From contig NC_051118.1 of assembly GCF_014839805.1 (NCBI RefSeq), positions 2,666,001 to 2,730,000 of the forward strand: 64,000 nt of DNA. Reading direction: 5' to 3'. The translations under genes were made by a program, and so were the position numbers. The DNA is from Manduca sexta. Lineage: Eukaryota; Arthropoda; Insecta; Lepidoptera; Sphingidae. Of this stretch, positions 24,058 through 36,022 are shown piece after piece (positions within the stretch are counted from its first letter, which is position 1; the number at the start of each line of letters is the position of its first letter). The notes beneath the pieces were generated by a model. It saw only the letters and a list, made by a program, of their open reading frames with translations. It did not search any database and was not told where the DNA came from.

Positions 24058-24387
24058 ATATAATAATATCGGACCTGTATTATACACTGTGCCACTGTTG
24101 GGCACGGGCCTCCTCTACTACTAAGAGGGATTATGTCTTAGTCCACCAGATGGCCTAGTGCGGATTGGTAGACTTCACACACCCTCGAAAATTCCTATAG
24201 AGAATTTCTTAGGTACGCAGGTTTCTTCCCGATGTTTTCCTTCACCGTTAAAGCGAACGATAAATTCATAACGAATACAAACATGATTTTAGAAAAGTCA
24301 GAGGTGTGTGCCCTTGGTATTCGAACCTGCGGAAATTGGTCTTGACAGACCGGTTCACACCCAACTAAGCTATCGCCGCTTTTCTTT
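24058..24387 (-). mobile_element. SINE-C, nearly full length, reverse
   Basis: Complement of the whole family: tail ggacctgtattatacac, central gcggattggtagacttcaca, and head ending in aagctatcgccgct. Confidence 0.88.
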
Positions 24388-24728
24388 CGTAAAATTTATT
24401 ATCCAATCAAAAACATTAATGATTAAGACTCAAGTTCAATATATTTGCCTTGGTTGTTGACTTCAACGACAAAAGAACTGAGATCTAATTATGGGTCCCA
24501 AGTACAATGATCAGTCCTGAAATTTATCTATAATACAAAATATTTTATAAAAACTTTAAATTTCATTTTTTCTTATAATTTAGGATAATATATTGAAGCC
24601 TAAGTTCTGACTAGGCTAGGTCTAATATACCTTTAAAACAGTTATGGAAGATCCCTATGTTGATCGCTAGTTTCTACCAGCGAGTAAACATTTCGGATGC
24701 TGCTGCTTTAGAATTTGCGAAGGCTAAA

Positions 24729-24938
24729 ATATATAAGTGTGTACGCAATACACAGGTGTACTTTCTGTTCTGAAAAGACAACAATCCGACATGAATAGAG
24801 ACAGATCAGGCGCAGGACCAACAGCTTTACTTTCTAAGACACGGGGATATAATACAGCCAACTTTCTGACTCCGAGCTGCGACTGAGTAATTTTAAAATG
24901 AAAAAACTCAGTCGCAATCATTTTCTTCTCGACCCGGC
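24729..24938 (-). mobile_element. SINE-B, reverse, lacking its head
   Basis: Complement of the SINE-B 3' part and body (caatccgacatgaa, gactccgagctgcgactgag). The tRNA-like head is replaced by the start of Rep-K (ggctttgctatgcag). Confidence 0.7.
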
Positions 24939-25140
24939 TTTGCTATGCAGGGAAGTGGACAATTAATATTTCCAACTCCTCCCTATCTTTCTTGATTAAT
25001 TTCGTTGCGGGATAATGACATATTAGTTTTCCCCGAGACTCGCCGAGCTTCACTGCTCGGTGTCATGCGTGCCACTGCTGATCCTGGCTTACAGGAGTTG
25101 TAGTGGTGAGTGTGAGGGCGGGAAAGTCTCTGATCCGAGA
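24939..25140 (+). repeat. Rep-K, uninterrupted copy
   Basis: Starts ggctttgctatgcagggaag and ends gtgagggcgggaaagtctct. A short palindromic segment (gatccgagattcggatc) follows. Confidence 0.65.
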
Positions 25141-25242
25141 TTCGGATCCGAGATGTCAACGCGGTAATTGTACTAATACCGCGTACATAATACAACTTCG
25201 CCACGGAGTGAGTAGTACCATCTCTATAATCTTTTTATAAAA

Positions 25243-25455
25243 TGACTAGATTTTGCTGGCAGCTTCAGAAGTACAGAAGTTTTCCGGGATAAAACTCCCG
25301 CTGTATATTTTCCCGGGAAAATATACAGGGAAAGTAACCTTCTAGGGTCTTAAACTATCTCCATACCAAATTTCAGAAAAATCCGTTCAGTACAATTTGA
25401 GAAAATCGATAACACATAGACAGAAGAGGGGATTTTATTGTATAATATTCTATTC
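25243..25455 (+). repeat. Rep-6 with a short internal inverted duplication
   Basis: Contains ttttccgggataaaactccc, then tatattttcccgggaaaata (an 8-bp-arm palindrome), and ends in attttattgtataatattc. Confidence 0.6.
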
Positions 25456-25469
25456 ATTAAGACACATCG

Positions 25470-25800
25470 ATATATATGTACTACGTACTAGATTTGGCGT
25501 TCCGAACGATCACTGTGTTCAACTGAATTGAACTACAATCCGTTCAAACTGACATTAGTATGGTCAATATTGTCAGCTTGTGGTTGTGGACGGTGTGGCG
25601 ATCATGATATAAGAACTCGAGTCGAAGTGTAAACCTAGATTTGAATAAAAAATATTAGCCAAATAATTAAAATTATTTATATTTCAAGTGAATAATTAGG
25701 ATATAACGGTGACGTTTTGGTTGCCATTTTAATTCAGATTTTGTACAAATAGATTATATGGAATGTGTCTATAGAATATACGTCAATGTTAACATAGCTC
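25470..25800 (-). repeat. Rep-X, complete copy, reverse
   Basis: Same family as 18046-18352, inverted: atgtactacgtactagattt at the left and tctatagaatatacgtcaat at the right. Confidence 0.7.
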
Positions 25801-26034
25801 CACTATTTTTAAACAATTTGCCACAACTACGTTTTAAACAACCTTGTCACTCCAACGTGTGGTCAGGCGAGCGTGTTTCGGTACAAATCGTTGAATTAAT
25901 TATAATGAAACCTTTTTGTACTGCTGTGGCTCTGTTACGTGTAATATGAAGTAATGTTTCCGGACCTGATTTGCATAGGCAAAGAGGTTTTATAAATGAC
26001 TTGTGATTTAATTATTTTGATCAACGTTTATACT

Positions 26035-26162
26035 TTTTTTTTATATTTGCACGTTAAAGTAACCCCACTATACCTGATGGTAAGTGGAGTGGGGTCCAAT
26101 AGAATGTCGACTGACGAGAGATGATTACTCCTTGACAGTCGACACAATTATGCTAGGCCGTT
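26035..26162 (-). mobile_element. Rep-4, 3' half, reverse
   Basis: Complement of the family end: cctgatggtaagtggagtgg, then aatgtcgactgacgagagat, up to ggccgttgaaac. Confidence 0.75.
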
Positions 26163-26164
26163 GA

Positions 26165-26458
26165 AACTACTGGTGGTCTTTCATATATGAGCGTCCGCCT
26201 GAGTAGGTACCACCACAATGTCCATTTCTGCTGTCTAGCAGCAGTGTGTAGTCAATGTTGTGTTCCGGTTTGAAGGATATTGTAGCCAGTGTAACTGAAC
26301 ATAATGAGAGTTAACATCTCATGTCTCAGGATGGTGGGAGCGGTGGAATGCCAAACAATACTTTGTAATCCAAAGTGTTGGATGCCGTTTCTACTGTTTA
26401 TGGGCGGTCGTATTGTTTACCATCAAGCGAACGGCATGGACCTCTCGTCATTCAAAAA
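26165..26458 (+). mobile_element. Rep-3, complete
   Basis: From actggtggtctttcatatat to ggacctctcgtcattcaaa, with the usual central tgtgttccggtttgaagg. Confidence 0.82.
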
Positions 26459-26494
26459 AATAAAAAAATAATAATACAGATTGGTGCTATCAGT

Positions 26495-26580
26495 ACACCC
26501 GTTTTTGCCAAGTGTATTCCGTCCCATGATATGAGAAAGGGCGAGCCTTATCGACCTCTATCACATCACTTACCGTAATA
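26495..26580 (-). mobile_element. SINE-A 3' fragment, reverse
   Basis: Contains gccaagtgtattccgtccca and gggcgagcc, the complement of the SINE-A 3' half. It lies right after a Rep-3 copy. Confidence 0.55.
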
Positions 26581-26852
26581 TAAGCGGGTACAATGCGTAT
26601 TTATAAGAATCCATTATTTGGATAGTTAACTGTATTTCGTGTGACAAAAAACCTCAACCAAAGAATCAGGAAAAATAAAGAGAACAATAAAAATATTCGT
26701 TTGTATTGTGTTTATAAACAAACAAATTGACGCCCCATCTGATCTCATTATGAATTCGGTTGGACAATAAAACAAATTGAGTACATGAGACCTTAATTAA
26801 CGTAGGCTACAGGTTTAAAATATTATTAGTTTCTGCAGCGACTTTATTTAAA

Positions 26853-27119
26853 ACTACCTGACCCGACAGACGTTGTCCCGTCTTAACTATGAATTTGAGC
26901 GCGCATTCTGTCAATCGTTGACAGTTATATAAAATTAATATTATCGTTAAGTTTTCTTAAATTTTCAAATTTTCCGCGCAATTTTTTGAATTTTTCTTTC
27001 ATAAGAACCTTCTCCTGACAATAAACAAACACAACAAAAAAAAAGTGAAATCAGTCCAGCCGTTCACGCGTGATGGCGTGACCAAGGGAAATAGGGATTC
27101 ATTTTTATATATATAGATT
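26853..27119 (+). mobile_element. Rep-5 (LINE 3'-end-like)
   Basis: Starts cctgacccgacagacgttgt, contains cagccgttcacgcgtgatgg and ends ttttatatatatagatt. Confidence 0.75.
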
Positions 27120-27124
27120 CGTTA

Positions 27125-27200
27125 TTCATGGATGATTTTTGGCGAAATGTTAGTTGAGTTAAAAACGAGTATTTCGGTTCATTTTTTAATGCAAAATCAT
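27125..27200 (+). mobile_element. M1 MITE fragment
   Basis: Contains catggatgatttttggcg and a degraded terminal segment, as near the right end of the M1 copies at 50159 and 53223. Confidence 0.5.
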
Positions 27201-28420
27201 CCAATATACTTATGTATTAAGGACGCTCGTATCTACTTGCGCATACGTCGTTAAATCCCATCAACGTGCTAATCTTAAACAGTGCCAACATCCAATTTGC
27301 TCCACATAAACCCAAATGTTCCATTTTAATATCAAAATTTATTACCACGCCAAGATTTCCTATCAAAGCCATGTATTACTTTGTAAGAAGTAATAAAATT
27401 TTCTTTTATACGCCATTCGGGCTCTAAGGTGTGCGGAAGGATGACTTTCTTATTCGTGTTTATTTCTTACTTTCGTATAAATGAATGTATTTTGTCCTTT
27501 TGATAATTGGAATTTATATTATCATCGCTCAGTATGTCGACTTTACAAAAAGCAAGAGGTTATCAATTCGATTTTTTTCGACCTAAAAATTTGGAACCCC
27601 GTGATGGGGGTATCTGGTGTATTTAGACACTTCACACTACAAATACATTTTGCACTTCAAATACCTGTGTATTAATTTTGAATCGTTTACTTTATAATTT
27701 AACGGTCGGCTCTACGGGTGTAGTAAGGTTTTAATATCTTGAAGAATATAAAAAAAAAACTACAAATTAGTAGTTTATTGTCATTCATATCCATTGTAAT
27801 AAAAAAGAGAAGATTGTCAGTCTTAACAAGTCTAAAACCAAGCAATTGTAAGTTGAACAAACTTTATTTCAAGGGGGTTGTTTGAACCCCTAATAGTCAC
27901 CCTGGTAATGCTCATGCTCGGACCACACTGAGTGATTCAAATGAAAACAATACTGTGTTATATAAAATATCAAATGAGTAATGACGTAACAAAAAATATT
28001 TTACGTAAACACGTATACAAAATTGAAACAGCCCCATGCAAATATCAACTAAATAACCAACTAAGGTTTCATCGGAAAGTTCCTTCTAACTGGGGCTCAA
28101 CCTAACAACTTTGAGCTTTCGCGAGCTTAGCGGGCTTCCGTGAAAGCCCTGTGTGCACGTCTACATAACTTTAGCTCTTAGTTATTTTAATAAGTAGGGA
28201 TTATAGCTCTCAATGTTGAATTTTACTGTATCCATTATCAATTAGTTCTTAGTTTTTAGTACCCAGACTTCGTGTGGTAGTCATGTCTACAGATCTAGGA
28301 CACATTACAATCTAATTCCATGACTATCTGCAAATAAAGCTACAAGCATTGTATTCAGAAGCGAAATTCTGCTTCTTGATGAGGGTAAATAATCTGAAGT
28401 AAGTATAGTTGTCGTTGTGG
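27200..28420. other. AT-rich, nothing identified
   Basis: No repeat or gene recognised. A reduced duplication (tacaaatacattttgcact, tcaaatacct) occurs near 27640. Confidence 0.5.
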
Positions 28421-28545
28421 TAGGAAACGGCTGCCGTAGGCAACGGCTTGAACCAATTGGCATTACTTTAGTCCATGGACGGTGGATGCTGCTTACGATC
28501 AGGCGGACCGCTCGCTCGTTTGCCTACTAAGGCAATAAAAAAGCT
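28421..28545 (+). repeat. LINE/SINE 3'-end fragment ending cgctcgtttgcct
   Basis: Contains gtccatggacggtgg, gcttacgatcaggcggacc and ctcgtttgcctacta, followed by an A-rich end: a common lepidopteran retroelement tail (from memory). Confidence 0.5.
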
Positions 28546-28671
28546 GGTCTGATGTCAGACAAATAGTTCCTGTGACTTCAGTCATGCTCTTTTACTTCTT
28601 CTTCTTCTTGGTCAGGAACTCTTGACAGAGTGTTTATGGCTCTCTCTATCGTGATACATGGAAAGTTGTGA

Positions 28672-28858
28672 TGACCCGCTATAGCGGCCCACGTGAGTCG
28701 CGTTCCAGGATCAGCCTGTGTTTATCCAGGTCCAACAGGCTGGCATGATTGTGTCGACTGATGAGGGAGACTCATGATTTGTCAGTCAGTCAACATTCTA
28801 TTGGAAGCTATTCCACTTACCATCAGGTGCAGTTCGCTTTGCCGTTCATGTGCAAATA
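28672..28858 (+). mobile_element. Rep-4, 5'-truncated
   Basis: Starts acccgctatagcggcccacg and ends ttaccatcaggtgcagttcg with an A-rich tail. Confidence 0.78.
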
Positions 28859-28984
28859 AAAACAATTGTAGGCGTCGTTAGTCTTCTTGGCAAGTTCTCA
28901 GCTCTGCTAATTCTTTTCCATTTTTATCGGTTAGTAGAACTGCGTAGTGAGTACACATTCTGTCATGGAAGACTTCTTACGAAT

Positions 28985-29165
28985 ATTATAAATGTATTAT
29001 GAAAATATTTGGATATTTGTTAGAACTAGCTCCAGAAACAACTGAACAATTTAGATGAATAGACACACGGGTAGACCATGTCGTGGATTATTATATACGC
29101 TACTTTTATCTCCGTAATTTGCTCCCATGGGAAATAAGGACTTTTGTAGCGGGAAGGGCGTTTTA
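28985..29165 (-). repeat. Rep-6-like, reverse
   Basis: Contains aactgaacaatttagatgaa and tttgctcccatgggaaataa. Confidence 0.5.
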
Positions 29166-29274
29166 AGTTGCCAAGTCCCGAGCTACAGCTATTCATAATA
29201 CGCTAGGCTAGTGTATAATTGTTCTCATAATCATAGTCCAGATAGTCACCATCATATACTGAGTGTAAAACTAG

Positions 29275-29585
29275 TTACTGGTGGTAGGTCTCTCATATGT
29301 AAGAGTCCGCCTGGGTAGGTACCACCGCAATGTCTTTTTCTGCCCCCAAGCAGCAGTGTGTAGTTAGTTGTGCTCCGTTTTGAAGGACATTGTAGCCACT
29401 GTAACTACTGGACATAATGAGACTTAACATCTCATGTCTCAGGATGGCGAGCGCAGTGGCAAACCAAACAATACTTTGTATTTCAAAGTGTTGTGTTGGG
29501 TGGTGTTTCTACTGTTTATGGGCGGTCATATCGCTTACCATCAGGCGAACGGCAAGCTCGTCTCATCATTCAAAGCAATTCAAAT
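29275..29585 (+). mobile_element. Rep-3, complete
   Basis: From actggtggtaggtctctcat to ggcaagctcgtctcatcatt. The open frame across it is the repeat, not a gene. Confidence 0.85.
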
Positions 29586-29654
29586 GGTTAAAGTAACTCT
29601 TATAAGAATGTCGCATTCGGTGTATATATAGATATTCCTATTGAAAATGTATCA

Positions 29655-29745
29655 TCGAGGGATCATCTCTCGTCAGTCGATACTCGGCCTGGACGCAATC
29701 CACTTACCATCAGCTGCAGCGAAGTCACTCGTGCCCGTATAAAGT
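29655..29745 (+). mobile_element. Rep-4, 3' fragment
   Basis: Contains gggatcatctctcgtcagtc and ttaccatcagctgcagcgaa. It follows a Rep-3 copy after about 70 bp. Confidence 0.65.
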
Positions 29746-29999
29746 TCCCGATACAAAACAACGCAGTCCTTCAAACGTTCCGATTGATTTATCACCCGTT
29801 TGATGTTTCGTTGTATTTTGAGTTCTATTTTCACTGACATAATGATCTATACATATGGAACAGTCGACGCCTTTAATGTTCACAATATTTTCAGAGCGCC
29901 AAATAATATTCCCTTTCATCATTTGTAATTCATTTCTCGTCACTTTCGATGTTTTCGTGTTATTTTTTTATGATGTCATCGATGTACTCAAGGTTCTTT

Positions 30000-30112
30000 T
30001 GCTGGTTACAAACCTCTACTGCTGAGGTATATTAGGTCTTAGTCCACCACGCTGGACTATTGCGATTTGGACTTCTCATATCTTTTGAATACTAAGGTTC
30101 AGTTCGCCACAT
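30000..30112 (-). mobile_element. SINE-C 3' fragment, reverse
   Basis: Contains cctctactgctgagg, ttagtccaccacgctgg and a degraded end. Only the 3' third remains. Confidence 0.6.
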
Positions 30113-30309
30113 AACTAAATGAAGAAATTCTCAACTGAAAATCCTCTTAACATGTTAAATTTATTGTTGTTTCTTCTTTGCGCGAAGTACGCGAAGTAAA
30201 TCTCTTTTATTTTATTTTAGTGAAGTGAAAAAAAAATGGTACGAATACAAAAGTGTGTAAATGATTTAATATTTTGAATTTGTTCAACTACTTATGTGTC
30301 TGACTTTTT

Positions 30310-30545
30310 TTTATAAGTGCACAGGAAAGTGACCGCACCGCACCTGATGGAGCAGACTGGGGTTAATAGAATATCAACTAACGGAAAGTTATCCCTCAGC
30401 AATCGACACAATTATGCCGGCCTGTTGGAACCGAATATACACAGGCTGATCCCGGAACGCGTCACTTACGTGGGCCGCTATGGCGGGTTTCAACACCGTG
30501 TACTGTGGCTATCCCGGCAGATATAAAATATATATCTCCACAAGC
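30310..30545 (-). mobile_element. Rep-4, nearly complete, reverse
   Basis: Complement: gcaccgcacctgatgg at the left, ggctgatcccggaacgcg in the middle, and atcccggcagatataaaata at the right. Confidence 0.8.
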
Positions 30546-30896
30546 AAAATGACTGTACATGACTTTCCTTGCGATATTTCTCCACTAAACCAGAGACATT
30601 GTTACCGAATAAACCAGATGTAGCGTAGTAATATAATCTAAAATTAGGGAATGAAACATAGTTGGGATTAAGGAGAACTTTGCATTGTACGTGAAACAGT
30701 CTGCAGCCAACGCTGTAAACGAATTTGAAATTATAAACGATGTAATAACCATAAAACAATTAACTACAAAGTATAAAAGCTAACAATGTCGGAGTAAATA
30801 AAAGAGGAAATTGTGTTTTCAATTTACCGCCTTAATAAAGTGGTTGGGAAGAGAACAAAATAAAAAAATTGCAATTATGGAACACTGGCTTCAAAG

Positions 30897-31005
30897 GGTC
30901 ATTTTGGCATTACGTTACTAAATTAAACCACATGATTATGAACTTGAAAATAACACTACAATAAGGATGACCTGTAGATGTGAAATGATTTGATGTTTAC
31001 GCTAA
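30897..31005 (+). mobile_element. M1 MITE, left-end fragment
   Basis: Starts gggtcattttggcattacg and continues with a degraded M1 left end, including the acttgaaaataacac segment and ctgtagatg. The rest is missing. Confidence 0.6.
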
Positions 31006-31034
31006 TGTTAGACATTAAACTAAAACTATTTTAC

Positions 31035-31105
31035 GGATTTTATCGCGTTTTTGTTTATTATTTCCTGACATTTCGAAGACTGCACCCTTCGTGATGGCTA
31101 GGGGA
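31035..31105 (+). repeat. Rep-G, fragment
   Basis: Contains ggattttatcgcgtttttg and catttcgaagactgcaccct. Confidence 0.55.
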
Positions 31106-31414
31106 AATCATCTCTTCAATCGACATTCTATTGGACCTCAATCCACTTAGTGCAATCCACTTATAAAACCTATAGCGCGAGTATGTTCGTCCCGTCATTC
31201 AAATTCAATGAAAAACCGTTGTTCATCGAATTAACGCAGGCAATAATCTTCTATTTTATTAGCACTATATTACTGTGATACAAACAAGATGTGTTCGGTC
31301 GACAGTAAAATGTTTATGGGTATTTTGTTTCGTAAAAATAGTAACTGTTTATTTGGAATTTATTACTCTGGGTTAGTTTCAGCATCGATTTGATTTCGAA
31401 AGTACGATTGTAGT

Positions 31415-31622
31415 ACTTTTTTTTATTGTTGAATGAATGACGACCTTGCCGTTCGCGTGATGGTAAGCGATACGACGATAAACAGTAGAAACACTGATCC
31501 AACACTATTAATTACAAAGTATTGTTTGGTATTCCACTGCGCTCGTCATTCTGAGACATGAGATGTTAAGTCTTATTATGTCCAGTAGTTACACTGGCTA
31601 CAATGTTCTTCAAACCAGAATG
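31415..31622 (-). mobile_element. Rep-3, 5'-truncated, reverse
   Basis: Complement of the 3' two-thirds: gaccttgccgttcgcgtgat to gttcttcaaaccagaat. Confidence 0.75.
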
Positions 31623-31624
31623 CA

Positions 31625-32234
31625 AAAGTGTGAAAATAATGCCAACAATTTCCTCGTCAACTATGATTCTGTTTAGACGAGGCAATTTTGTTTTTAAAAA
31701 TCGCATATGCGAGTTGAGAAAATTGCTTCGTCTATTTGAAGTGTTAGATTATCTTTTGTGTCACCCAACAAATAAAATAATGTTTCAAAGAAATTTTTCT
31801 TAGGTGACCTTACAAACCCACTCAAAACAAACATAAAATTTAATAAGGATGGTGACAAAGAAGTTAAATTATGTTCAGACAAGAAAACATAAATCAGATG
31901 TATAAAACATTTTCAAAATGTTTCCTCCAATTTCTAGATAGGTGATAAAAGTCAGGTGTCGTCAACCAGTCAAAGAAAATAATTCAGGTGTCGTAAATCC
32001 AAAATACAAGCGTGTTACCGACATCGTAATATTTAGATCAAAGAGTCTTGATTGTGTTATTAAAATCTTGATTTACGTTTGAGCGTATATTGTAAGCCGT
32101 CGTAAATGTTGTATACCCCTGGGTATTTTGACAGCAATTTTAATAAAGATAAATAAAAAATAACAAATTCTTTTTTACTGCATGATTAATTTTTATTTTT
32201 TTGTGTTTTGTTTTTTTTTATTTCATAATTTAAT
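31625..32234. other. AT-rich, nothing identified
   Basis: Open frames on both strands are under 70 codons and have no domain or splice support. Confidence 0.5.
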
Positions 32235-32330
32235 TACTCACTACCACAAATATGACTTGTTAAAGGTCTTATCGTCACATAACGTCTACCACAAAAATGA
32301 CTTGTTAAAGGTCACATAACGTCAGCTAAT
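32235..32330 (+). repeat. Two-unit tandem duplication, ~43 bp
   Basis: Both units carry accacaa(a/t)atgacttgtta, aaggtc and cacataacgtc. Confidence 0.7.
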
Positions 32331-32551
32331 ATAAATATACAAATTAGTATAATCCAATATGACCCAACTATAATTAAATTACCGATCAAAGGCCACGGTC
32401 AGAAAATTCTGGAAATATCCAATATTGACATTCCACTAACCACTCGTGATTGATGGTTTCGTGTCATTTTTCAGGGTACTGTTTAGTGAGAAACCATTTT
32501 ACCATACTAGTAGGTAATAGTGATAATCTCATGACGTAGATTTTTATCAAT

Positions 32552-32831
32552 AACTAGTTGATCCGACAGACGTTGTCCCGTCTTAACTATGGTATTGCAG
32601 CGCGCATTCTGTCAATCGCTGACAGTTATTTCAAACAATTGACAGTTATATAAAATTAATCGTTAAGTTTTCTTAAATATTCTAATTTTTCGCGTAATTT
32701 TTTGAATTTTTCTTTCATAAGAACCTTCTCCTGGTAAATAACAAACAACAAAAAAATTTGAGAAATCGGTCCAGCCGTTCACGCGTGATGGCGTGACCAA
32801 GGGAAATAGGGATTCATTTTTATATATATAG
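32552..32831 (+). mobile_element. Rep-5 (LINE 3'-end-like)
   Basis: Starts aactagttgatccgacagac and ends ttttatatatatagac, followed directly by a Rep-6-like sequence. An extra copy of gacagttat(a/t)t is present near 32620-32650. Confidence 0.75.
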
Positions 32832-33092
32832 ACTTTGGCTGCGGGTTCGTCTTCGAAAACTAGTGTGTTACAACATTTTTCCCGCGTAAATCCCGACCCA
32901 CGAGATTTTTTACAACCACGTGACCTATTCAACAGTAATCGTTATATTTCAGTCAATATACATAAAACTGTAATGTAATATTAACTTAAAACTTCCTCAA
33001 GAATTGCTCTATATTTTAGTAAAAAAAGGACAAAATCCGTTTAGTAGATTTTAAGGACAGCTTTTGAGAACTTTGTTTTATAATATGTAGAG
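32832..33092 (+). repeat. Rep-6, second subtype
   Basis: Starts ctttggctgcgggttcgtc, contains cccgcgtaaatcccgaccc and ends gaactttgttttataatatg. Same subtype as the inverted 43495-43730 copy. Confidence 0.6.
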
Positions 33093-33240
33093 ATAGATTT
33101 TTGCCTGCGGCTCCGCCCGCGTGACTAAGTTTTCTCGGGATAAAAGTAGCCTATAGCAGGAGTATTGTAGCTTCCTATTAGTGAAAAAAAATTCTAAATC
33201 TTTCTAGTAGTTCCTGACATCAGCGCGTTCAATAAAACAC
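33093..33240 (+). repeat. Rep-6, 5' part
   Basis: Contains gcctgcggctccgcccgcgt and gtagcctatagcagg. It starts right after the preceding Rep-6 copy ends. Confidence 0.6.
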
Positions 33241-33317
33241 TGTCACGATTAGCACAAGTTGAGACGCGACTTTTTGCATTTATAATTTTATAATGTTGCT
33301 ATTTTTAATAAGTAAGT

Positions 33318-33560
33318 AGATATATTTTATATCCGCCCAGAAAGCGACCACCGTACACAAATTTTAAAACCCGCCTTAGTAGCCCCCGTGTGTCGCGTTC
33401 CGGGATCAGCCTGTGTATATCCGGATCCAACAGGCCGGCATAATTGTGTCGACTGTTGACGGGTAATCGTCTGTCGTCAGTCGACATTCCATTAGACTCC
33501 ACTCTACTTACCATTAGGTGCAGACGTGCCACTTTGTCGTCCACGTATTAAAAAAAAAAG
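33318..33560 (+). mobile_element. Rep-4, complete
   Basis: Starts gatatattttatatccgccc, contains aggccggcataattgtgtcg and ends taccattaggtgcagacg plus an A run. Confidence 0.85.
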
Positions 33561-34014
33561 ATAAAACAAGAAACGGATTTAAATTTTTATTGTAATATAA
33601 AAAATATCTACTTCGAAAGAATTAAGACTGAACTTAATAAGTACTCTGTATTTCAAATACAATGTCGACTGATAGCAAAACGACTTCGACACTTAAAAAT
33701 TATTTACGCAGTTATTTTTACTTCTATATTTAATTTAACCGTGTGTGCGGATGTCAGATTTTTATTTCTTCAAGAATTGGAAGACAAAAAAATTTACTTG
33801 GCTAGAATACAAAAGGCAGGCGGCCAATTTATTATAAATAATCTTGTGGTTATCAGATCTATCATAATAATTTTCGGGTTACTTTATTATTTTGAAAAGT
33901 AAATTGCCTGTGTACTGATTTGTTTAAAGAATGGAGGTTGTAATTGAATTTACAATTAGTTTATTTAAACAAAAGGCAATAATGTCACTTTCAAATAAAA
34001 AAAATTAGAGACAT

Positions 34015-34322
34015 CGAAATATATGTACTACGTACTAGATTTGGCGTTCCGAACATTCACTGTGTTCAGCTTAATTGAACTGCAATCCATACAACTGCTT
34101 TAGTATGGTGTCAATATTGACAGCTTGTTGTGTACGAAGTGGCGCTCATGATATAAGAACTCGAGTCTAATAAAACCTGGATGTGAATAAATATTACTCA
34201 AATAAGTAAAATTATTTGTTGTTCAAGTGAATAAATAGGTGACGTTTTGGTCGCCATTTTAGTTCAGATTTTGAACAAAAGATTACATGGACGTTCGTGT
34301 CTATAGAATACACGTCAATGGT
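34015..34322 (-). repeat. Rep-X, complete copy, reverse
   Basis: Runs from atgtactacgtactagattt to tctatagaatacacgtcaat, closely matching the copy at 25470. Confidence 0.7.
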
Positions 34323-34344
34323 TAGAGAAATATTCATTATTGGA

Positions 34345-35110
34345 GATCTTTTTTTTATCGGACCCCGCAGTCAATACCGGGTGAAATTTGTGAATGGGAT
34401 AATGAAATTCTCGGGCTAAGCGTCTGCAGGGGCCTGGAGGAACGTTGGGAGGGGCCATCTGGGGAAGGAAGTGTGGAAGAAAGAGAAGGAAACTTCTTAG
34501 TATCAGAGGACGAGAAAAGGCCAGAAAATGTTCTCGATCTATCATAGGCCTCAATGTGAATTGGCAACCATGAGGTATACACACTTAACTCTGTGCCTAG
34601 GGCCGCGACAATAGGGGACCGTCCTGTGTTTGATATTGTACATTATTCTATATGTAATGGTTAATAATACGAAAAAGAAACCCTCCTGCGAAAACTCCAT
34701 TAAAATTGGTTAAAAAATGAGTCAGTAATTCATATTTCAAATATTACTATGTGCCGAAGTGGGAATATCGCTTCATCTCTTTCTTTCGCACGCGTCGTAA
34801 TGCCCGATGACGTCACACGTGGGTATTGCGCCTCTTTTCTGTTTCTTGTTACTTACCCCTTCTACCGAAATTGAAAGACTTGACTGTTGATTTTTTACCG
34901 GATTTAAATAATTCTTTCTGTGTTATAATTTATATAACGCAAATAATTGATAATAATAAAGAACAAAAATGAGTCCGGTCCCCTATTATCTCGCATGGGC
35001 GTGCATTCGGTGTGGAGACTGAGCTCACCAGAATTGCCTCTGGATCGGTATTAGATTTGGCACACGCCGGATTCAATCCCGATATATTTGTGTTACACTG
35101 CCACAAATCG
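34345..35110 (-). repeat. Rep-P, split by the TA-flanked insertion M6
   Basis: Left part 34345-34612: cggaccccgcagtcaatacc, ggcctcaatgtgaattggc, aggccgcgaca. Right part from 34986: gcatgggcgtgcattcggtg. The copy at 56195-56380 shows these two parts continuous. The short open frames here are not conserved between copies. Confidence 0.65.
34614..34983. mobile_element. M6: 370-bp insertion with GGGGACCG ends and TA flanks, inside Rep-P
   Basis: Ends are inverted (GGGGACCG at the left, CGGTCCCC at the right) with TA at 34612-34613 and 34984-34985. The interior is AT-rich with no coding frame. Confidence 0.6.
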
Positions 35111-35164
35111 TTGAATAACAAAATATTTTATGTGATTGAACGATCTTTCGCTCGCGTTGAAAAT

Positions 35165-35370
35165 TAAAAATATTTACTATTTATCAGATTTTATCGCAGT
35201 TTACATATTTTTATTTTCTCCCAACGTTTCGAAGACTTTACAGCTTTCGTGGTCACGGGGAGAACTGAGGTGTTGGTGGTGTTGAACTACGAGGGCTGCA
35301 AAGTCTTCGAAACGTCGGCAGAAAACCCAAATATTAAAACTTTAACGCGTAAATATAAAAAATCATTAAA
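35165..35370 (+). repeat. Rep-G, foldback copy
   Basis: Two arms face each other: caacgtttcgaagactttac on the left, gcaaagtcttcgaaacgtcg on the right, each extended by an outer A/T-rich segment with regular cgc. A hairpin-forming repeat of about 200 bp. Confidence 0.65.
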
Positions 35371-35774
35371 CAAAAAAAAAATACATAATTTAAAAAAGGA
35401 TGTTATCTAAGCGACTTTTGTCAGACAATATAAATATTAACATAAATATCAATATTTTATAATCATAATACGTTTAAAATGTACTGAACCTCTCAAAAGC
35501 AATAATATCAACCCTTACCTATTAATCACCCAAAATACATAAGTGGGTAAGGAAATGACGGGTCAACGCGACCCCAATGATGGGACCAACCCTTCAATTA
35601 GGGATTAAGAAGTCATTCAGAAGGAATTAATCAGTTCAAGAGTGTAAAGAACACGGTTAGGGTTTTTGGAAATTAAATTAAGTTTTCGACCCTTGGTGCG
35701 TGTAAAGGGTTGAAATATGTAAATTTTTAGGTGAAGAGATAATCTCGGATTCTTTTATTTTACATTTACAGTGT

Positions 35775-35992
35775 TACTTATTTTAAAGTGTGATGTTGCG
35801 ACGAATTCTCTTAGAGAAGTAGTAGTGACATTAGGGCGTGTATAATCAAAGTTACTTTGTATTGATGTTTATTTTGTTCGAAACATACATTTTTTATTTT
35901 ACATCTACAATAATCAAGTAACTTATTTTAAAGTGTTATTTACATGAACAATATAAGTATGTGGTTTCATTTAGTAACTCAATGTCATAATG
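35775..35992 (+). mobile_element. M1 MITE, partial
   Basis: Shares gacgaattctcttaga, ttttgttcgaaa and the terminal tttcatttagtaac with the M1 copy that the mariner interrupts. It ends in a degraded aatgtcataatgat. Confidence 0.65.
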
Positions 35993-36022
35993 ATATAAGC
36001 ATAACTAAATTCTTATTTATTA

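Noticed and set aside
34315..34584. 75- and 89-codon frames, minus strand
   Set aside because: They lie in Rep-P and are not kept open in the other Rep-P copies at 45085 and 56195.
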